Origin: Amycolatopsis sp. CA-126428
GTDB lineage: Bacteria; Actinomycetota; Actinomycetes; Mycobacteriales; Pseudonocardiaceae
DNA: 64,000 bases
Assembly: GCF_002904335.1 (NCBI RefSeq)
Contig: NZ_PPHF01000037.1
Coordinates: forward strand, 62,001-126,000
Direction of reading: 5' to 3'
Shown here piece after piece: positions 9,992 to 18,967 of the stretch. Under the pieces are notes generated by a model, which was given only the letters and a program-made list of their open reading frames with translations, had not been told where the DNA came from and made no database searches. Both the position numbers and the translations under genes were made by a program. The number at the start of each line of letters is the position of its first letter. Within the stretch, counting starts at the first letter, position 1.

Positions 9992-10021
9992 GGAGCGCTC
10001 TATTGATTAGAGCGCTCTAAT
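9992..10021. promoter_or_regulatory. Twin palindromic LacI-type operators between iolE and lacI
   Basis: A perfect 16-bp palindrome ATTAGAGCGCTCTAAT lies at 10006-10021, and a second copy of its core, GGAGCGCTCT, at 9992-10001. Centres are 17 bp apart. The CG-centred palindrome is typical of LacI/GalR regulators, and the adjacent divergent gene encodes one. Binding here could repress both the iol operon and the regulator itself. Confidence 0.85.
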
Positions 10022-10080
10022 CTTGTAGCGTCCGTCACAGCAAGTCAAGGCTGAGTTTTCCGAGATCAGGGGAGGTGCGC

Positions 10081-11103
10081 ATGGTGCGTCCGACCATGGA
10101 GGACGTCGCCGGGCGGGCGGGAGTTTCCCGCGCACTGGTCTCCCTGGTGATGAACAATTCGCCGAAGGTGTCCGACGCGCGGCGTGCGGCGGTGCTGCGC
10201 GCGGCCGAGGAACTCGGCTACCAGCCGCACGTGATGGCGCGGTCGCTGGCCAGCCGGACGTCCACCGTGCTCGGCGTGATGGTCAACGACCTGCGCAACG
10301 CCTTCTTCGCCGACGTCGTCGAGGGGCTCGACGCGGCCGCCCAGGCGGCGGGCTTCGACCTGATCCTCAACACGGGCGGCCGCAGTCCCACCCGCGAGTG
10401 GAACGCCCTGCACAACCTGCTTTCCTTCCGCCCGGCGGGGATCATCCTGCTTTCGCCCGTCGTTCCGGCGGCGTCGATCCAGCTCGCGGCCAAGCAGTGC
10501 CCGGTCGTGCTGGTCTCGCGGACGATCCGCTCGTCCACGGTGGACACGGTGAACGACGACGGCGAGGCGGGGTCCGCGCTGGCCGTCGACCACCTCGTCG
10601 GCCTCGGGCACCGGCGCATCGCCCACCTGGACGGCGGGGGCGCGGCCGGGGCGGCCCAGCGGCGCCGCGGGTTCCAGTCGGCGATGCGGCGGCACGGGCT
10701 GGAGCCGATCGTCGTCCGCAGCGAGCACACCGACACCGGCGGCGAGAAGGCGGTGCGCGAACTGCTGGCCACGTACTCGCGGCTCGACCTGCCGACCGGC
10801 CTGGTGGCGGGCAACGACTTCAACGCCGTCGGGGCGATCTCGGCCCTGGAGGAAGCCGGGCTGCGCGTGCCGGAAGACGTGTCGGTCGTGGGTTACGACA
10901 ACACGTCCCTGGCCGCGCTGCGGCACCTCTCACTGACCACAGTGGACCAGCCGCGCACCGAGATGGGGCGGCTGGCCTTCGAAGCGCTGATCGAGCGCGT
11001 CCGCGGGGAGCGCACGGAGCCGGTCCGGCACCTGCTGCACCCGTCCTTGGTGGTCCGCGCGACCACTGCCGAATTCGTTGCGACAGGAGGAACACCACGA
11101 TGA
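10081..11103 (+). CDS. LacI-family transcriptional regulator of the inositol locus
   Basis: 340 residues. The N-terminal helix-turn-helix is at about 5-25 (TMEDVAGRAGVSRALVSLVMNN) with a hinge-helix region near 50-60 (PHVMARSLASRTS), then a periplasmic-binding-like effector domain. The start is ATG 10081, with GGGGAGG ending 5 nt upstream; the GTG at 10075 overlaps that site. The effector is presumably an inositol-pathway intermediate. The stop overlaps the iolG start (ATGA, 11100-11103), so regulator and dehydrogenase are coupled. Confidence 0.9.
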   Translation: MVRPTMEDVAGRAGVSRALVSLVMNNSPKVSDARRAAVLRAAEELGYQPHVMARSLASRTSTVLGVMVNDLRNAFFADVVEGLDAAAQAAGFDLILNTGGRSPTREWNALHNLLSFRPAGIILLSPVVPAASIQLAAKQCPVVLVSRTIRSSTVDTVNDDGEAGSALAVDHLVGLGHRRIAHLDGGGAAGAAQRRRGFQSAMRRHGLEPIVVRSEHTDTGGEKAVRELLATYSRLDLPTGLVAGNDFNAVGAISALEEAGLRVPEDVSVVGYDNTSLAALRHLSLTTVDQPRTEMGRLAFEALIERVRGERTEPVRHLLHPSLVVRATTAEFVATGGTPR

Positions 11104-12098
11104 GGTTGGGATTGGCGGGCACCGGCCGGATCGGCACCGCGCACGCGGAGACGCTGAAGGGCTTCGAGGAGGTCGAATCGGTCGTCGTGGCCGACGTCGA
11201 CCCCGCGCGAGCCGGCTCGGCCGCCGCGAAGCTCGGCGTCGAATCGGTGTCCCTCGACGAGTTGTTCGCCGCGGGGCTCGACGGGCTGGTCGTCACGGCG
11301 GCGACGGACGCGCACCCCGGCCTGATCATCGCGGCGGTCGACGCGGGCCTCCCGGTGTTCTGCGAGAAGCCGGTGGCCGCGGACATCCCGGGCACGCTGG
11401 CGGTCATCGACCGCATCGGCGCCTCGGACGTCCCCGTCCAGATCGGCTTCCAGCGCCGCTTCGACGCGGGCTACGCGGCGGCCCGGGCGGCGGTCGCGTC
11501 CGGCGAACTGGGCTGGCTGCACACCTTGCGCGCGACGACGTTCGACCCGGCGCCCCCGCCGGCGGAGTACGTCGCCCATTCGGGTGGGTTGTTCCGCGAC
11601 TGCGGCGTGCACGACTTCGACATCATCCGCTGGGTGAGCGGCCGCGAGGTCGACGAGGTGTACGCGATCGGCGCGAACCGCGGAGAGCAGTTCTTCCGCG
11701 ACGCGGGCGACGTCGACACGGCGGCGGCGACACTCACCCTGGACGACGGCACGCTGGCGACGGTGTCGATGACCCGCTACAACGGCGCCGGGTACGACGT
11801 GCGCCTCGACGTGCTGGGTTCGGTGTCGGGCGTGGTGGTCGGCTTGGACGACCGGGCCCCGCTGCGGTCGGTGGAGCCGGGCGTGGCCCCGCTGCCCGGG
11901 CCGGCGTACCCGGGCTTCATGGAACGCTTCCGCCCGGCGTACACGACGGAGCTGCGAGCGTTCCTGGACGTCGTCGCGGGCCGGGCCCCTTCGCCCTGCG
12001 GGGCGGCGGACGCGTTGGAGGCGTTCTACATCGCCGAGGCTTGCGAGGTGTCGAGGCGGGAACGGCGGCCGGTGAAGCTGGCGGAGGTGAGGCGCTGA
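11100..12098 (+). CDS. iolG: Inositol 2-dehydrogenase-like Gfo/Idh/MocA oxidoreductase (IolG)
   Basis: 332 residues. The N-terminal Rossmann fold opens with GLAGTGRIGTAHAE and is followed by the family motif CEKPVA at about 90-95. The C-terminal Gfo/Idh domain holds the catalytic-histidine motif CGVHDFDIIRW (about 166-176). IolG oxidises myo-inositol to 2-keto-myo-inositol with NAD+. Family enzymes accept varied sugars and cyclitols; the assignment rests on context with the other iol genes. AGGAGG precedes the ATG by 9 nt. Confidence 0.85.
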   Translation: MRLGLAGTGRIGTAHAETLKGFEEVESVVVADVDPARAGSAAAKLGVESVSLDELFAAGLDGLVVTAATDAHPGLIIAAVDAGLPVFCEKPVAADIPGTLAVIDRIGASDVPVQIGFQRRFDAGYAAARAAVASGELGWLHTLRATTFDPAPPPAEYVAHSGGLFRDCGVHDFDIIRWVSGREVDEVYAIGANRGEQFFRDAGDVDTAAATLTLDDGTLATVSMTRYNGAGYDVRLDVLGSVSGVVVGLDDRAPLRSVEPGVAPLPGPAYPGFMERFRPAYTTELRAFLDVVAGRAPSPCGAADALEAFYIAEACEVSRRERRPVKLAEVRR

Positions 12099-12253
12099 GG
12101 AGCTTGCGCCCCGCTGCCCGGCTGACCTGGTCGCCGTCCGTCGGCAGGCAGGTGACGGCATTGCTGTCAGCCGAAGCCCGGGCGAGCGGCGCGGCACTCA
12201 CCACCGAAGGCCACGAGGTCACCGCGGCCCGGCGGCTCGGCCGGAGGAGCTGA

Positions 12254-12285
12254 CCGGTCCGGCGCGGCGAACCGCGCCGGACCGG
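12254..12285. terminator. Strong GC hairpin between convergent iolG and asnB
   Basis: A perfect 14-bp stem, 12254-12267 paired with 12272-12285, closes a CGAA tetraloop. There is no T-tract, as is usual in high-GC actinomycetes. It sits between two converging genes and could stop transcription from both sides. The 155 bp between iolG and the hairpin (12099-12253) show no gene I can support. Confidence 0.7.
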
Positions 12286-12314
12286 GCCCGACCGGGCCCG
12301 ACCGGGCCCGACCG
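12281..12314. repeat. Short tandem repeat, ACCGGGCCCG x3.4
   Basis: Three identical 10-bp units (12281-12290, 12291-12300, 12301-12310) plus ACCG. Each unit contains the 6-bp palindrome GGGCCC. The repeat starts in the 3' arm of the hairpin and stops 6 bp before the asnB stop codon. It may be a simple slippage product. Confidence 0.8.
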
Positions 12315-12319
12315 CAGCC

Positions 12320-14161
12320 TCAGTCGAGCTGCAGTTCCGGGGAGTACATCTCGATCCAGTGGTACAGGTCGAGCAGCCGGTCCAGGCCGATCCGGTCCGC
12401 CGGGGCCATGGTTGCCGAGTCCACTTCGGACACCCGGTGGGTCCAGGACTTGTCGACCAGGCCGAACACCGCGTGGCCCGGCTCGGCCAGGACCTCCTTG
12501 GCCTGCTGCTGCAGCGCCGCCGCGTAGCCCGGGTCCTGCGTCGACGGGTACGGGCTCTTCACCCGCTGCGCGACCGACGAAGGCAGCACGTGCTTGGTCG
12601 CGTGCCGCAGGAGGCTCTTCTCCCTGCCGTCGAACGTCTTCAGGGACCACGGCGTGTTGTAGACGTACTCCACCAGCCGGTGGTCGCAGAACGGGACCCG
12701 GACCTCCAGGCCCACCGCCATCGAGGCGCGGTCCTTGCGGTCCAGCAGCATCCGCACGAACCGGGTCAGGTGCAGGTGGCAGATCGTGCGCATCCGGGCC
12801 TCGGCCTCGGACTCGCCGTCCAGGTGCTCGACCTCGGAAACCGCGGACGAGTACTGGTCGCCCAGGTAGGATTCCAGATCCATCTTGCCCATCAGCTCGG
12901 GCGTGTAGATGGACGTCCGGTCGGTCATCATCGCGCTGCGGAAGGCGATCCACGGGAACGTCTTCGCGTTGACCGAAGCCTCGTCGAAGAACCAGCGGTA
13001 GCCGCCGAACACCTCGTCGGCCGACTCGCCCGACAGGGCCACCGTCGACTCGCCGCGGATGGCCTTGAACAGCAGGTACAGCGACGTGTCCATGTCGCCC
13101 AGGCCGGCCGGGATGTCCCGGGCCCGCAGGACGGCGCGCCGCACCTCCGGGTCGGTCAGCTCGGCCGGGTTCAGCACGACGTCCTGGTGCGCGGACCCCA
13201 CCAGCGAGGCGACGTCACGCACGAACGGCGAGTCCGCGGTGTCGCGCATCTCGTCCGGCTTGAAGTTCTCTTCCTGGCCGAGGAAGTCGACGGAGAACGT
13301 CCGCAGCTGCTCACCTTGCGAAGCGAGCCGGGCCGCGGCCAGGCCGGTGACGGCGCTCGAGTCGAGGCCGCCCGACAGCAGGACGCAGCGGGGGACGTCG
13401 GCGACCAGCTGCCGGTTCACGATGTCGGTCATCAGCTCGCGCACGCGGGCGACCGTCGTCTCCTGGTCGTCGGTGTGCTGCTTCGCGTCCAGCTTCCAGT
13501 ACGTGCGGGTCCGGACGCCTTCGCGGGACACCGTGACGATCGTGCCCGGCCGGACCTCCTCCATGCCCTTCCACAGCGACCAGCCGGGCTGCTTGGTGAA
13601 CGCCATCAGCTCGCGCAGCCCGTCGGTGTCGACGACCTTCGCAGCCAGCGGGTTCGCCAAGATGGCCTTCGGCTCCGAACCGAAGAGCACGCCGTCGCGC
13701 GTCGGGTAGTAGTAGAACGGCTTGATGCCCATCCGGTCGCGGATCATCACGAGCCGGTCGTCGCGCTCGTCCCAGATCGCGAAGGCGTACATGCCGTTGA
13801 GGTGGTCGACGACCGCGTCGCCCCACTGCAGGTAGCCGTGCAGCACCACTTCGGTGTCGCTGTCGGTTTCCCAGGTGTGCCCGAGCTTCGTCAGCTCGTC
13901 CTTCAGCTCGGTGAAGTTGTAGGCCTCCCCGCTGTAGACCATTGCGATGTCGCCGTTCGGCGTCGAGACGGTCATCGGCTGCCGGCCGCCGGGCAGGTCG
14001 ATGATGGCCAGCCGCCGGTGGCCGAGCGCGACGTGCCGGCGCACCCAGGTCCCCGAGTCGTCCGGTCCGCGGCAGGCCATCGTGCCCGTCATGGCGTCGA
14101 CGACGTCTTGGCGGCGGGTGAGGTCGGCGTCGTAGGAAACCCAGCCGGCGATACCGCACAT
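12320..14161 (-). CDS. asnB: Asparagine synthetase (glutamine-hydrolysing)
   Basis: 613 residues. Cys2 is the N-terminal glutaminase nucleophile (MCGIAGW), and the class-II glutaminase domain covers about residues 2-200, including RLAIIDLPGGRQPM and YNF. The synthetase domain has the ATP PP-loop LSGGLDSSAV near 260 and the later SGESADEVFGGYRWF. All residues expected for glutamine-dependent conversion of aspartate to asparagine are present, and the length fits a housekeeping AsnB. GGGAGGGG precedes the ATG. No peptide-biosynthesis genes accompany it, so a role in a natural-product pathway is unlikely. Confidence 0.93.
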   Translation of the reverse strand: MCGIAGWVSYDADLTRRQDVVDAMTGTMACRGPDDSGTWVRRHVALGHRRLAIIDLPGGRQPMTVSTPNGDIAMVYSGEAYNFTELKDELTKLGHTWETDSDTEVVLHGYLQWGDAVVDHLNGMYAFAIWDERDDRLVMIRDRMGIKPFYYYPTRDGVLFGSEPKAILANPLAAKVVDTDGLRELMAFTKQPGWSLWKGMEEVRPGTIVTVSREGVRTRTYWKLDAKQHTDDQETTVARVRELMTDIVNRQLVADVPRCVLLSGGLDSSAVTGLAAARLASQGEQLRTFSVDFLGQEENFKPDEMRDTADSPFVRDVASLVGSAHQDVVLNPAELTDPEVRRAVLRARDIPAGLGDMDTSLYLLFKAIRGESTVALSGESADEVFGGYRWFFDEASVNAKTFPWIAFRSAMMTDRTSIYTPELMGKMDLESYLGDQYSSAVSEVEHLDGESEAEARMRTICHLHLTRFVRMLLDRKDRASMAVGLEVRVPFCDHRLVEYVYNTPWSLKTFDGREKSLLRHATKHVLPSSVAQRVKSPYPSTQDPGYAAALQQQAKEVLAEPGHAVFGLVDKSWTHRVSEVDSATMAPADRIGLDRLLDLYHWIEMYSPELQLD

Positions 14162-14483
14162 AGCGAAGCCCCTCCCAGAGATTGCTTAGCGGATACAACT
14201 ATTGGTAACACAGGTGTAACACGACCCGAAGATCTTGTCTGCCCGAATTGCACGTTCCGCACCTGTTCGGTCACGCGTTGTGTCGCTTGTCACTGACCAA
14301 CTACCTGCGGTGAGAACCGGGCAAACGCTTGCGTGACCGCCGCCACCGGCCATCAAGACGGCGTAAAGGCGCGTCAGGAAGGCGTCAAGGCGCCATCAGC
14401 CGGCCTTCGTGGCGGCCTCCCGGAGCCGCACAGTGACGTCGTCCCCGGTCACCGAACCCGGTGACCCGTCCTGAGAGGTGCCT
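14162..14483. other. 322-bp divergent intergenic region (asnB / kdp)
   Basis: No gene is seen here. Near asnB lies a direct repeat TAACAC at 14206-14211 and 14217-14222, spaced exactly 11 bp, in a locally AT-rich patch that may contain the asnB promoter. Further right are the repeat array at 14351-14400 and a hairpin at 14447-14466 (GGTCACCG-AACC-CGGTGACC), just before the ribosome-binding site of the first kdp gene. I looked for a c-di-AMP riboswitch and did not recognise its conserved core. Confidence 0.5.
14351..14400 (+). promoter_or_regulatory. Five imperfect 10-11-bp direct repeats, probable KdpE target
   Basis: Consecutive units read CATCAAGACG, GCGTAAAGGC, GCGTCAGGAA, GCGTCAAGGC (14382-14391) and a degenerate GCCATCAGCC; the consensus is about GCGTCAAGGC. 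A period of one helical turn, on one face of the DNA, is how OmpR/PhoB-type regulators such as KdpE bind. The array ends about 83 bp before the first kdp start. The binding protein is inferred. Confidence 0.6.
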
Positions 14484-14567
14484 GTGGCCGACTTGCTCTA
14501 CGCCGTTCTCCTGATCGGCGTTTTCGTGGTGCTGGCGCTGGTGCTGCGCGGCTTGGAGAAGCTGTGA
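14484..14567 (+). CDS. 27-residue single-span membrane peptide heading the kdp operon
   Basis: GTG 14484 is preceded by GAGAGG at 14473-14478, and the TGA at 14565-14567 overlaps the next GTG by 4 bp. The product is almost entirely one hydrophobic helix (about residues 4-20) with a basic C-terminus RGLEKL. It resembles KdpF in architecture and size and lies directly before the recognisable kdpF, so the operon encodes two KdpF-like peptides. A stabilising or regulatory role at the Kdp complex is inferred from position only. Confidence 0.7.
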   Translation: MADLLYAVLLIGVFVVLALVLRGLEKL

Positions 14568-14665
14568 GCGGCGCCGGAACCGTGGCCGATGTCGTCGGCG
14601 GGCTGCTGGCGCTCGGCCTGCTCGTCTACCTGTTCGTCGCCTTGATCAGGCCGGAGAAGTTCTGA
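14564..14665 (+). CDS. kdpF: K+-transporting ATPase small subunit KdpF
   Basis: 33 residues starting at GTG 14564, with one transmembrane helix and the C-terminal RPEKF that is characteristic of actinobacterial KdpF. KdpF stabilises the KdpABC complex. It overlaps the preceding peptide by 4 bp and its stop shares one base with the kdpA ATG (TGATG). Confidence 0.9.
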   Translation: MSGAGTVADVVGGLLALGLLVYLFVALIRPEKF

Positions 14666-16326
14666 TGACCGACACCGTGGCCGGGCTCATCCAGCTCGGC
14701 CTGCTCCTCGCCGCCCTCGCCGTGGTCTACAAACCGCTCGGCGACTACCTGGCGCGCGTCTTCTCCAGCGAGAAGCACCTCAAGCTCGAGAAGAGCCTCT
14801 ACCGGCTCTTCCGGGTCAACCCCGACTCCGAGCAGCGCTGGCCGACCTACGCCGCGGGCGTGCTCGGCTTCTCGTTCGTCTCGGTCGTCCTGCTCTACCT
14901 GCTGCAGCGCCTGCAGCCGCTCCTGCCGTGGGACCTGGGCCGCGGCTCGGTCAGCCCCGGCGTCGCGTTCAACACGGCGATCTCGTTCGTCACCAACACG
15001 AACTGGCAGTCCTACGTCCCCGAGACGACGATGGGCCACTTCGTGCAGATGGCCGGGCTGACCGTGCAGAACTTCCTCTCGGCCGCCGTCGGCCTGGCCG
15101 TGGCGATCGCGGTGACGCGCGGCTTCGTCCGCGCGAAGACCGACCGGCTCGGCAACTTCTGGGTGGACCTCACCCGCGGCACGGTCCGCGTGCTGCTGCC
15201 GATGGCGTTCGTGTTCGCGCTCGTCCTGGTCGCGCTCGGTGTCGTGCAGAGCCTCAAGGCGGGGGTCGCCGTCACGAACCCCGACGGCAGTGGAAGCACC
15301 ATCGCCCTGGCCCCGGCCGCGAGCCAGGAGGCGATCAAGGAACTGGGCACCAACGGCGGCGGCATCTTCAACGCCAACTCCGCGCACCCCTTCGAGAACC
15401 CGAACGCCTGGAGCAATCTCGTCCAGCTGTTCCTGATCCTGGTCATCCCGGTCAGCCTGACCCGCGCGTTCGGCACGCTGGTCGGCAACCGCCGGCAGGG
15501 GTACGTCCTGCTGAGCGTGATGGGCCTGCTGTGGGCCGCCTCGCTGGCGCTGATCTGGTTCTCCGAGGCCTACGCGAACAACCCGGCGGCGCGGGCCGCG
15601 GGCGCGAGCATGGAAGGCAAGGAGCAGCGCTTCGGCATCGGGTCGACGTCGTTGTTCGCCGACACGACCACCGGCACGTCGACCGGCGCGGTGAACGGCG
15701 CCCACGACAGCCTGTCCGGCCTCGGCGGCGGGGGCCCGCTGCTGAACATGCTCTACGGCGAGATCTCGCCCGGCGGCGTCGGCACCGGCCTCTACGGCAT
15801 CCTCGTGCTGGCGATCATCGCGATGTTCCTGGCCGGGCTGATGGTCGGGCGCACGCCGGAGTACCTGGGCAAGAAGCTCGGCAAGCGCGAGGTCACCTGC
15901 GCGGCGATCGCGATGCTGGCGATGCCGACCGTGGTGCTCCTCGGCTCCGGGATCGCGCTGCTGCTGCCGGGCACGGCGGGCGCGCTCGGCAACGGCGGCG
16001 CGCACGGGCTGTCCGAGATCCTCTACGGCTATGCGTCCACCGGCAACAACAACGGCAGCGCGTTCGGCGGCCTGACCGCGACGAGCGACTGGTTCCAGTC
16101 GTCGTTCGCCGTCGCCATGGCGTTCGGCCGGTTCGTGCCGATCCTCGCCGTGCTCTGCCTGGCCGGTTCGCTGGCCGCCCAGCGCAAGGTGCCCGAAACC
16201 GCGGGCACCCTGCCCACCACCGGGCCGCTGTTCGCCACCCTGCTCACCGGCACGGTGGTGCTCGTCGCGGCCCTCACGTTCATCCCGTCGCTCGCGCTCG
16301 GGCCCATCGCGGAGGCACTCGCATGA
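14665..16326 (+). CDS. kdpA: K+-transporting ATPase subunit A
   Basis: 553 residues and about 10 membrane helices. KdpA is the K+-selective, channel-like subunit of the high-affinity KdpFABC pump. The selectivity-filter-type loops are visible: TNTNWQSY near residue 110, the segment [19 protein letters not shown] near 230 and GNNNGSAF near 456. It belongs to the Trk/Ktr/HKT superfamily. ATG 14665 is fixed by the kdpF overlap, and the stop overlaps kdpB by 4 bp. Confidence 0.97.
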   Translation: MTDTVAGLIQLGLLLAALAVVYKPLGDYLARVFSSEKHLKLEKSLYRLFRVNPDSEQRWPTYAAGVLGFSFVSVVLLYLLQRLQPLLPWDLGRGSVSPGVAFNTAISFVTNTNWQSYVPETTMGHFVQMAGLTVQNFLSAAVGLAVAIAVTRGFVRAKTDRLGNFWVDLTRGTVRVLLPMAFVFALVLVALGVVQSLKAGVAVTNPDGSGSTIALAPAASQEAIKELGTNGGGIFNANSAHPFENPNAWSNLVQLFLILVIPVSLTRAFGTLVGNRRQGYVLLSVMGLLWAASLALIWFSEAYANNPAARAAGASMEGKEQRFGIGSTSLFADTTTGTSTGAVNGAHDSLSGLGGGGPLLNMLYGEISPGGVGTGLYGILVLAIIAMFLAGLMVGRTPEYLGKKLGKREVTCAAIAMLAMPTVVLLGSGIALLLPGTAGALGNGGAHGLSEILYGYASTGNNNGSAFGGLTATSDWFQSSFAVAMAFGRFVPILAVLCLAGSLAAQRKVPETAGTLPTTGPLFATLLTGTVVLVAALTFIPSLALGPIAEALA

Positions 16327-18368
16327 CCGTCACCGAAGAACGACCCCGGGTGGCTCCCGCCGAACCCCCGAGCCGGGTCGGCGCCGGCGTCTTCAGCCCC
16401 CGCCGGCTCTGGACGTCCTTGCCGGACGCGTTCCGGAAGCTGAACCCGAAGCACCAGCTCGGCAACCCGGTGATGTTCGTGGTGTGGGTGGGCTCCGCGC
16501 TCACCACGGTCTTCGCGGTCACCGATCCGAGCGTGTTCACCATCCTGATCGCCGTCTGGCTGTGGTTCACGGTCCTGTTCGCGAACCTCGCCGAGGCCGT
16601 CGCGGAAGGGCGCGGCAAGGCCCAAGCCGAGAGCCTGCGGCGGTCGAAGAAGGAGACCGTCGCCCGCCGGCTCACCGAAACCGGAGAAGAGCAGGTCCCC
16701 GGTGTCGAGCTGAAGATCGGCGACCTGGTCGTCGTCGAGGCGGGTCAGGTGATCCCGGGTGACGGCGACGTCGTCGAGGGCATCGCGACCGTCGACGAAT
16801 CGGCCATCACCGGCGAGTCGGCCCCGGTCATCCGCGAGTCCGGCGGCGACCGCAGTGCCGTCACCGGCGGCACGACCGTGCTGAGCGACCGGATCGTCGT
16901 GAAGATCACCACCAAGCCGGGTGAGTCCTTCGTGGACCGCATGATCGCGTTGGTGGAAGGCGCTTCGCGACAGAAGACGCCGAACGAGATCGCGCTGACC
17001 ATCCTGCTCTCGACGCTCACGATCATCTTCCTGCTCGCCGTCGTGGCGCTCCAGCCGATGGCCCGCTACTCCGGGTCCGAGCAGTCCGTGGTCGTGCTGA
17101 CCGCGCTGCTCGTGTGCCTCATCCCGACGACGATCGGGGCGCTGCTGAGCGCGATCGGCATCGCGGGCATGGACCGCCTGGTGCAGCGCAACGTCCTGGC
17201 GACCAGCGGCCGCGCGGTGGAGGCCGCGGGCGACGTCTCGACGCTGCTGCTCGACAAGACCGGCACGATCACCTTCGGCAACCGCCGCGCCACCGAGCTG
17301 ATCCCGGTCGGATCGTCCACACCGGACGAATTGGCCCGCGCGGCCCGGCTCGCCAGCCTCGCCGACGAGACGCCCGAGGGCCGCAGCGTCGTCGAGCTGA
17401 CGTCGGAGCACGCGGGGCAGGACGAGCACGGCGAGTTCGTCCCCTTCACCGCGCAGACGCGGATGAGCGGGATCGACACCGGCACCCGGCGGATCCGCAA
17501 GGGGGCGGCGAGCGCCGTCCGCGCGTGGGTGCGCGAGAACGGCGGCGAGTTCCCCGACGAGACCGAGCGGGTGGTCGACGCGATCAGCGCCCAGGGTGGC
17601 ACGCCGCTGGTGGTCGCCGAAGACACGGTGGTGCGTGGCGTGATCCGGTTGTCCGACGTGGTCAAGCCGGGCATGAAGGAACGCTTCGCCGAACTCCGCT
17701 CGATGGGCATCAAGACGGTGATGATCACCGGTGACAACCCGCTCACCGCGAAGGCCATCGCCGCGGACGCCGGCGTCGACGACTACCTCGCCGAGGCCAA
17801 GCCCGAAGACAAGATGGCGCTGATCAAGCAGGAGCAGGAGGGCGGCCGGCTGGTCGCGATGACCGGCGACGGCACCAACGACGCCCCCGCCCTGGCGCAG
17901 GCCGACGTCGGCGTCGCGATGAACACCGGCACCTCGGCCGCCAAGGAGGCCGGGAACATGGTCGACCTCGACAGCGATCCGACCAAGCTGATCGAGATCG
18001 TCGAGATCGGCAAGCAGCTGCTGATCACCCGCGGCGCGCTGACCACCTTCAGCGTCGCCAACGACCTGGCCAAGTACTTCGCGATCCTGCCCGCGATGTT
18101 CACCGGCATCTACGCCCAGCTGGGCGGGCTGAACATCATGCACCTGGCCACGCCGAAGTCGGCGATCCTGTCGGCGGTCATCTTCAACGCGCTGATCATC
18201 GTCGTGCTCATCCCGCTGGCCCTGCGCGGCGTGCGGTACAAGCCGTCGTCGGCCTCGGCCCTGCTGCGCCGCAACCTGCTCGTCTACGGCCTCGGCGGGA
18301 TCGTCAGCCCCTTCCTCGGGATCTGGCTGATCGACCTGCTCGTGCGCCTCATTCCCGGAATCGGGTGA
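16323..18368 (+). CDS. kdpB: K+-transporting ATPase ATP-binding subunit B
   Basis: 681 residues, a P-type ATPase. The phosphorylated aspartate lies in DKTGT (D311) and the A-domain loop TGES ends at S166, the serine whose phosphorylation inhibits E. coli KdpB. The P-domain motifs MITGDN and [12 protein letters not shown] are intact. About seven membrane helices are present. It energises K+ transport through KdpA. The ATG at 16323 overlaps the kdpA stop. Confidence 0.97.
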   Translation: MTVTEERPRVAPAEPPSRVGAGVFSPRRLWTSLPDAFRKLNPKHQLGNPVMFVVWVGSALTTVFAVTDPSVFTILIAVWLWFTVLFANLAEAVAEGRGKAQAESLRRSKKETVARRLTETGEEQVPGVELKIGDLVVVEAGQVIPGDGDVVEGIATVDESAITGESAPVIRESGGDRSAVTGGTTVLSDRIVVKITTKPGESFVDRMIALVEGASRQKTPNEIALTILLSTLTIIFLLAVVALQPMARYSGSEQSVVVLTALLVCLIPTTIGALLSAIGIAGMDRLVQRNVLATSGRAVEAAGDVSTLLLDKTGTITFGNRRATELIPVGSSTPDELARAARLASLADETPEGRSVVELTSEHAGQDEHGEFVPFTAQTRMSGIDTGTRRIRKGAASAVRAWVRENGGEFPDETERVVDAISAQGGTPLVVAEDTVVRGVIRLSDVVKPGMKERFAELRSMGIKTVMITGDNPLTAKAIAADAGVDDYLAEAKPEDKMALIKQEQEGGRLVAMTGDGTNDAPALAQADVGVAMNTGTSAAKEAGNMVDLDSDPTKLIEIVEIGKQLLITRGALTTFSVANDLAKYFAILPAMFTGIYAQLGGLNIMHLATPKSAILSAVIFNALIIVVLIPLALRGVRYKPSSASALLRRNLLVYGLGGIVSPFLGIWLIDLLVRLIPGIG

Positions 18369-18372
18369 AACC

Positions 18373-18963
18373 GTGAACACTCTCGTCAAGCAGACCTGGG
18401 CCGGGCTGCGGGTCCTCCTCGTGCTGACCGTCCTGCTCGGCATCCTCTACCCCTTGGCGGTGTGGGCTGTCGCCCGCATCCCCGGCCTGGAGGGCAACGC
18501 CGAAGGCTCGATCGTCACGCGGAACGGCCAAGCCGCCGGGTCGTCGCTGATCGGCGTCGACCCGGTGCCCGCCGACCCGGCGCGCGACCCGTGGTTCCAC
18601 ACCCGGCCCTCGGTCGTGAGCCCCGATCTGCCCTCCGGCGCGTCCAACAAGGGCCCGGACAACGAGGACCTCGTGAAGACCATCGGGGAGCGCAAGGACG
18701 CCATCGCGAAGCGCGAAGGCGTGTCGCCCGATCAGGTGCCGCCGGACGCCGTGACGGCGTCGGGCTCCGGCCTCGACCCGGCGATCAGCGTGGCCTACGC
18801 CGATCTTCAGGCCCAGCGGGTCGCGCGCACCACCGGGCTGTCCCTCGACCGGGTGAAGCAGCTGATCGAGCAGAACACTTCGGGCCCAGGCATCGGCGTC
18901 TCCGGCGTGAATGTGCTCCCGCTCAACTTGGCCGTGCAAGCCGCGGCCGGAGGGGCACACTGA
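18373..18963 (+). CDS. kdpC: K+-transporting ATPase subunit C
   Basis: 196 residues with one N-terminal membrane helix (about 12-34) and an extracytoplasmic domain holding the family segments GSSLIG, WFHTRPS and the ASGSGLDPAIS motif near 138. KdpC acts as an assembly and periplasmic substrate-affinity subunit. GTG 18373 starts 4 bp after the kdpB stop. Confidence 0.95.
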   Translation: MNTLVKQTWAGLRVLLVLTVLLGILYPLAVWAVARIPGLEGNAEGSIVTRNGQAAGSSLIGVDPVPADPARDPWFHTRPSVVSPDLPSGASNKGPDNEDLVKTIGERKDAIAKREGVSPDQVPPDAVTASGSGLDPAISVAYADLQAQRVARTTGLSLDRVKQLIEQNTSGPGIGVSGVNVLPLNLAVQAAAGGAH

Positions 18964-18967
18964 CAGC

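Noticed and set aside
9992..10021. Palindromes considered as ends of a mobile element or an attachment site
   Set aside because: They lie between a LacI-type regulator and its likely target operon, with no target duplication or recombinase nearby.
12099..12253. Possible short gene or gene remnant after iolG
   Set aside because: The frame lacks a ribosome-binding site and recognisable motif; it is more likely spacer before the terminator.
12320..14161. asnB as part of a lasso-peptide or other peptide cluster
   Set aside because: The protein is a full-length glutamine-dependent AsnB with Cys2, and no precursor peptide, protease or tailoring genes adjoin it.
14281..14483. c-di-AMP (ydaO) riboswitch in the kdp leader
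   Set aside because: K+ genes make it plausible, but I could not find the conserved core; only a simple hairpin at 14447-14466 is visible.
16029..18443. Very long open frame on the minus strand opposite kdpB-kdpC (804 codons) and many similar ones, e.g. opposite kdpD and smc
   Set aside because: They are side effects of high-GC codon bias: Arg/Gly/His-rich nonsense products, no motifs, fully overlapping well-identified genes.
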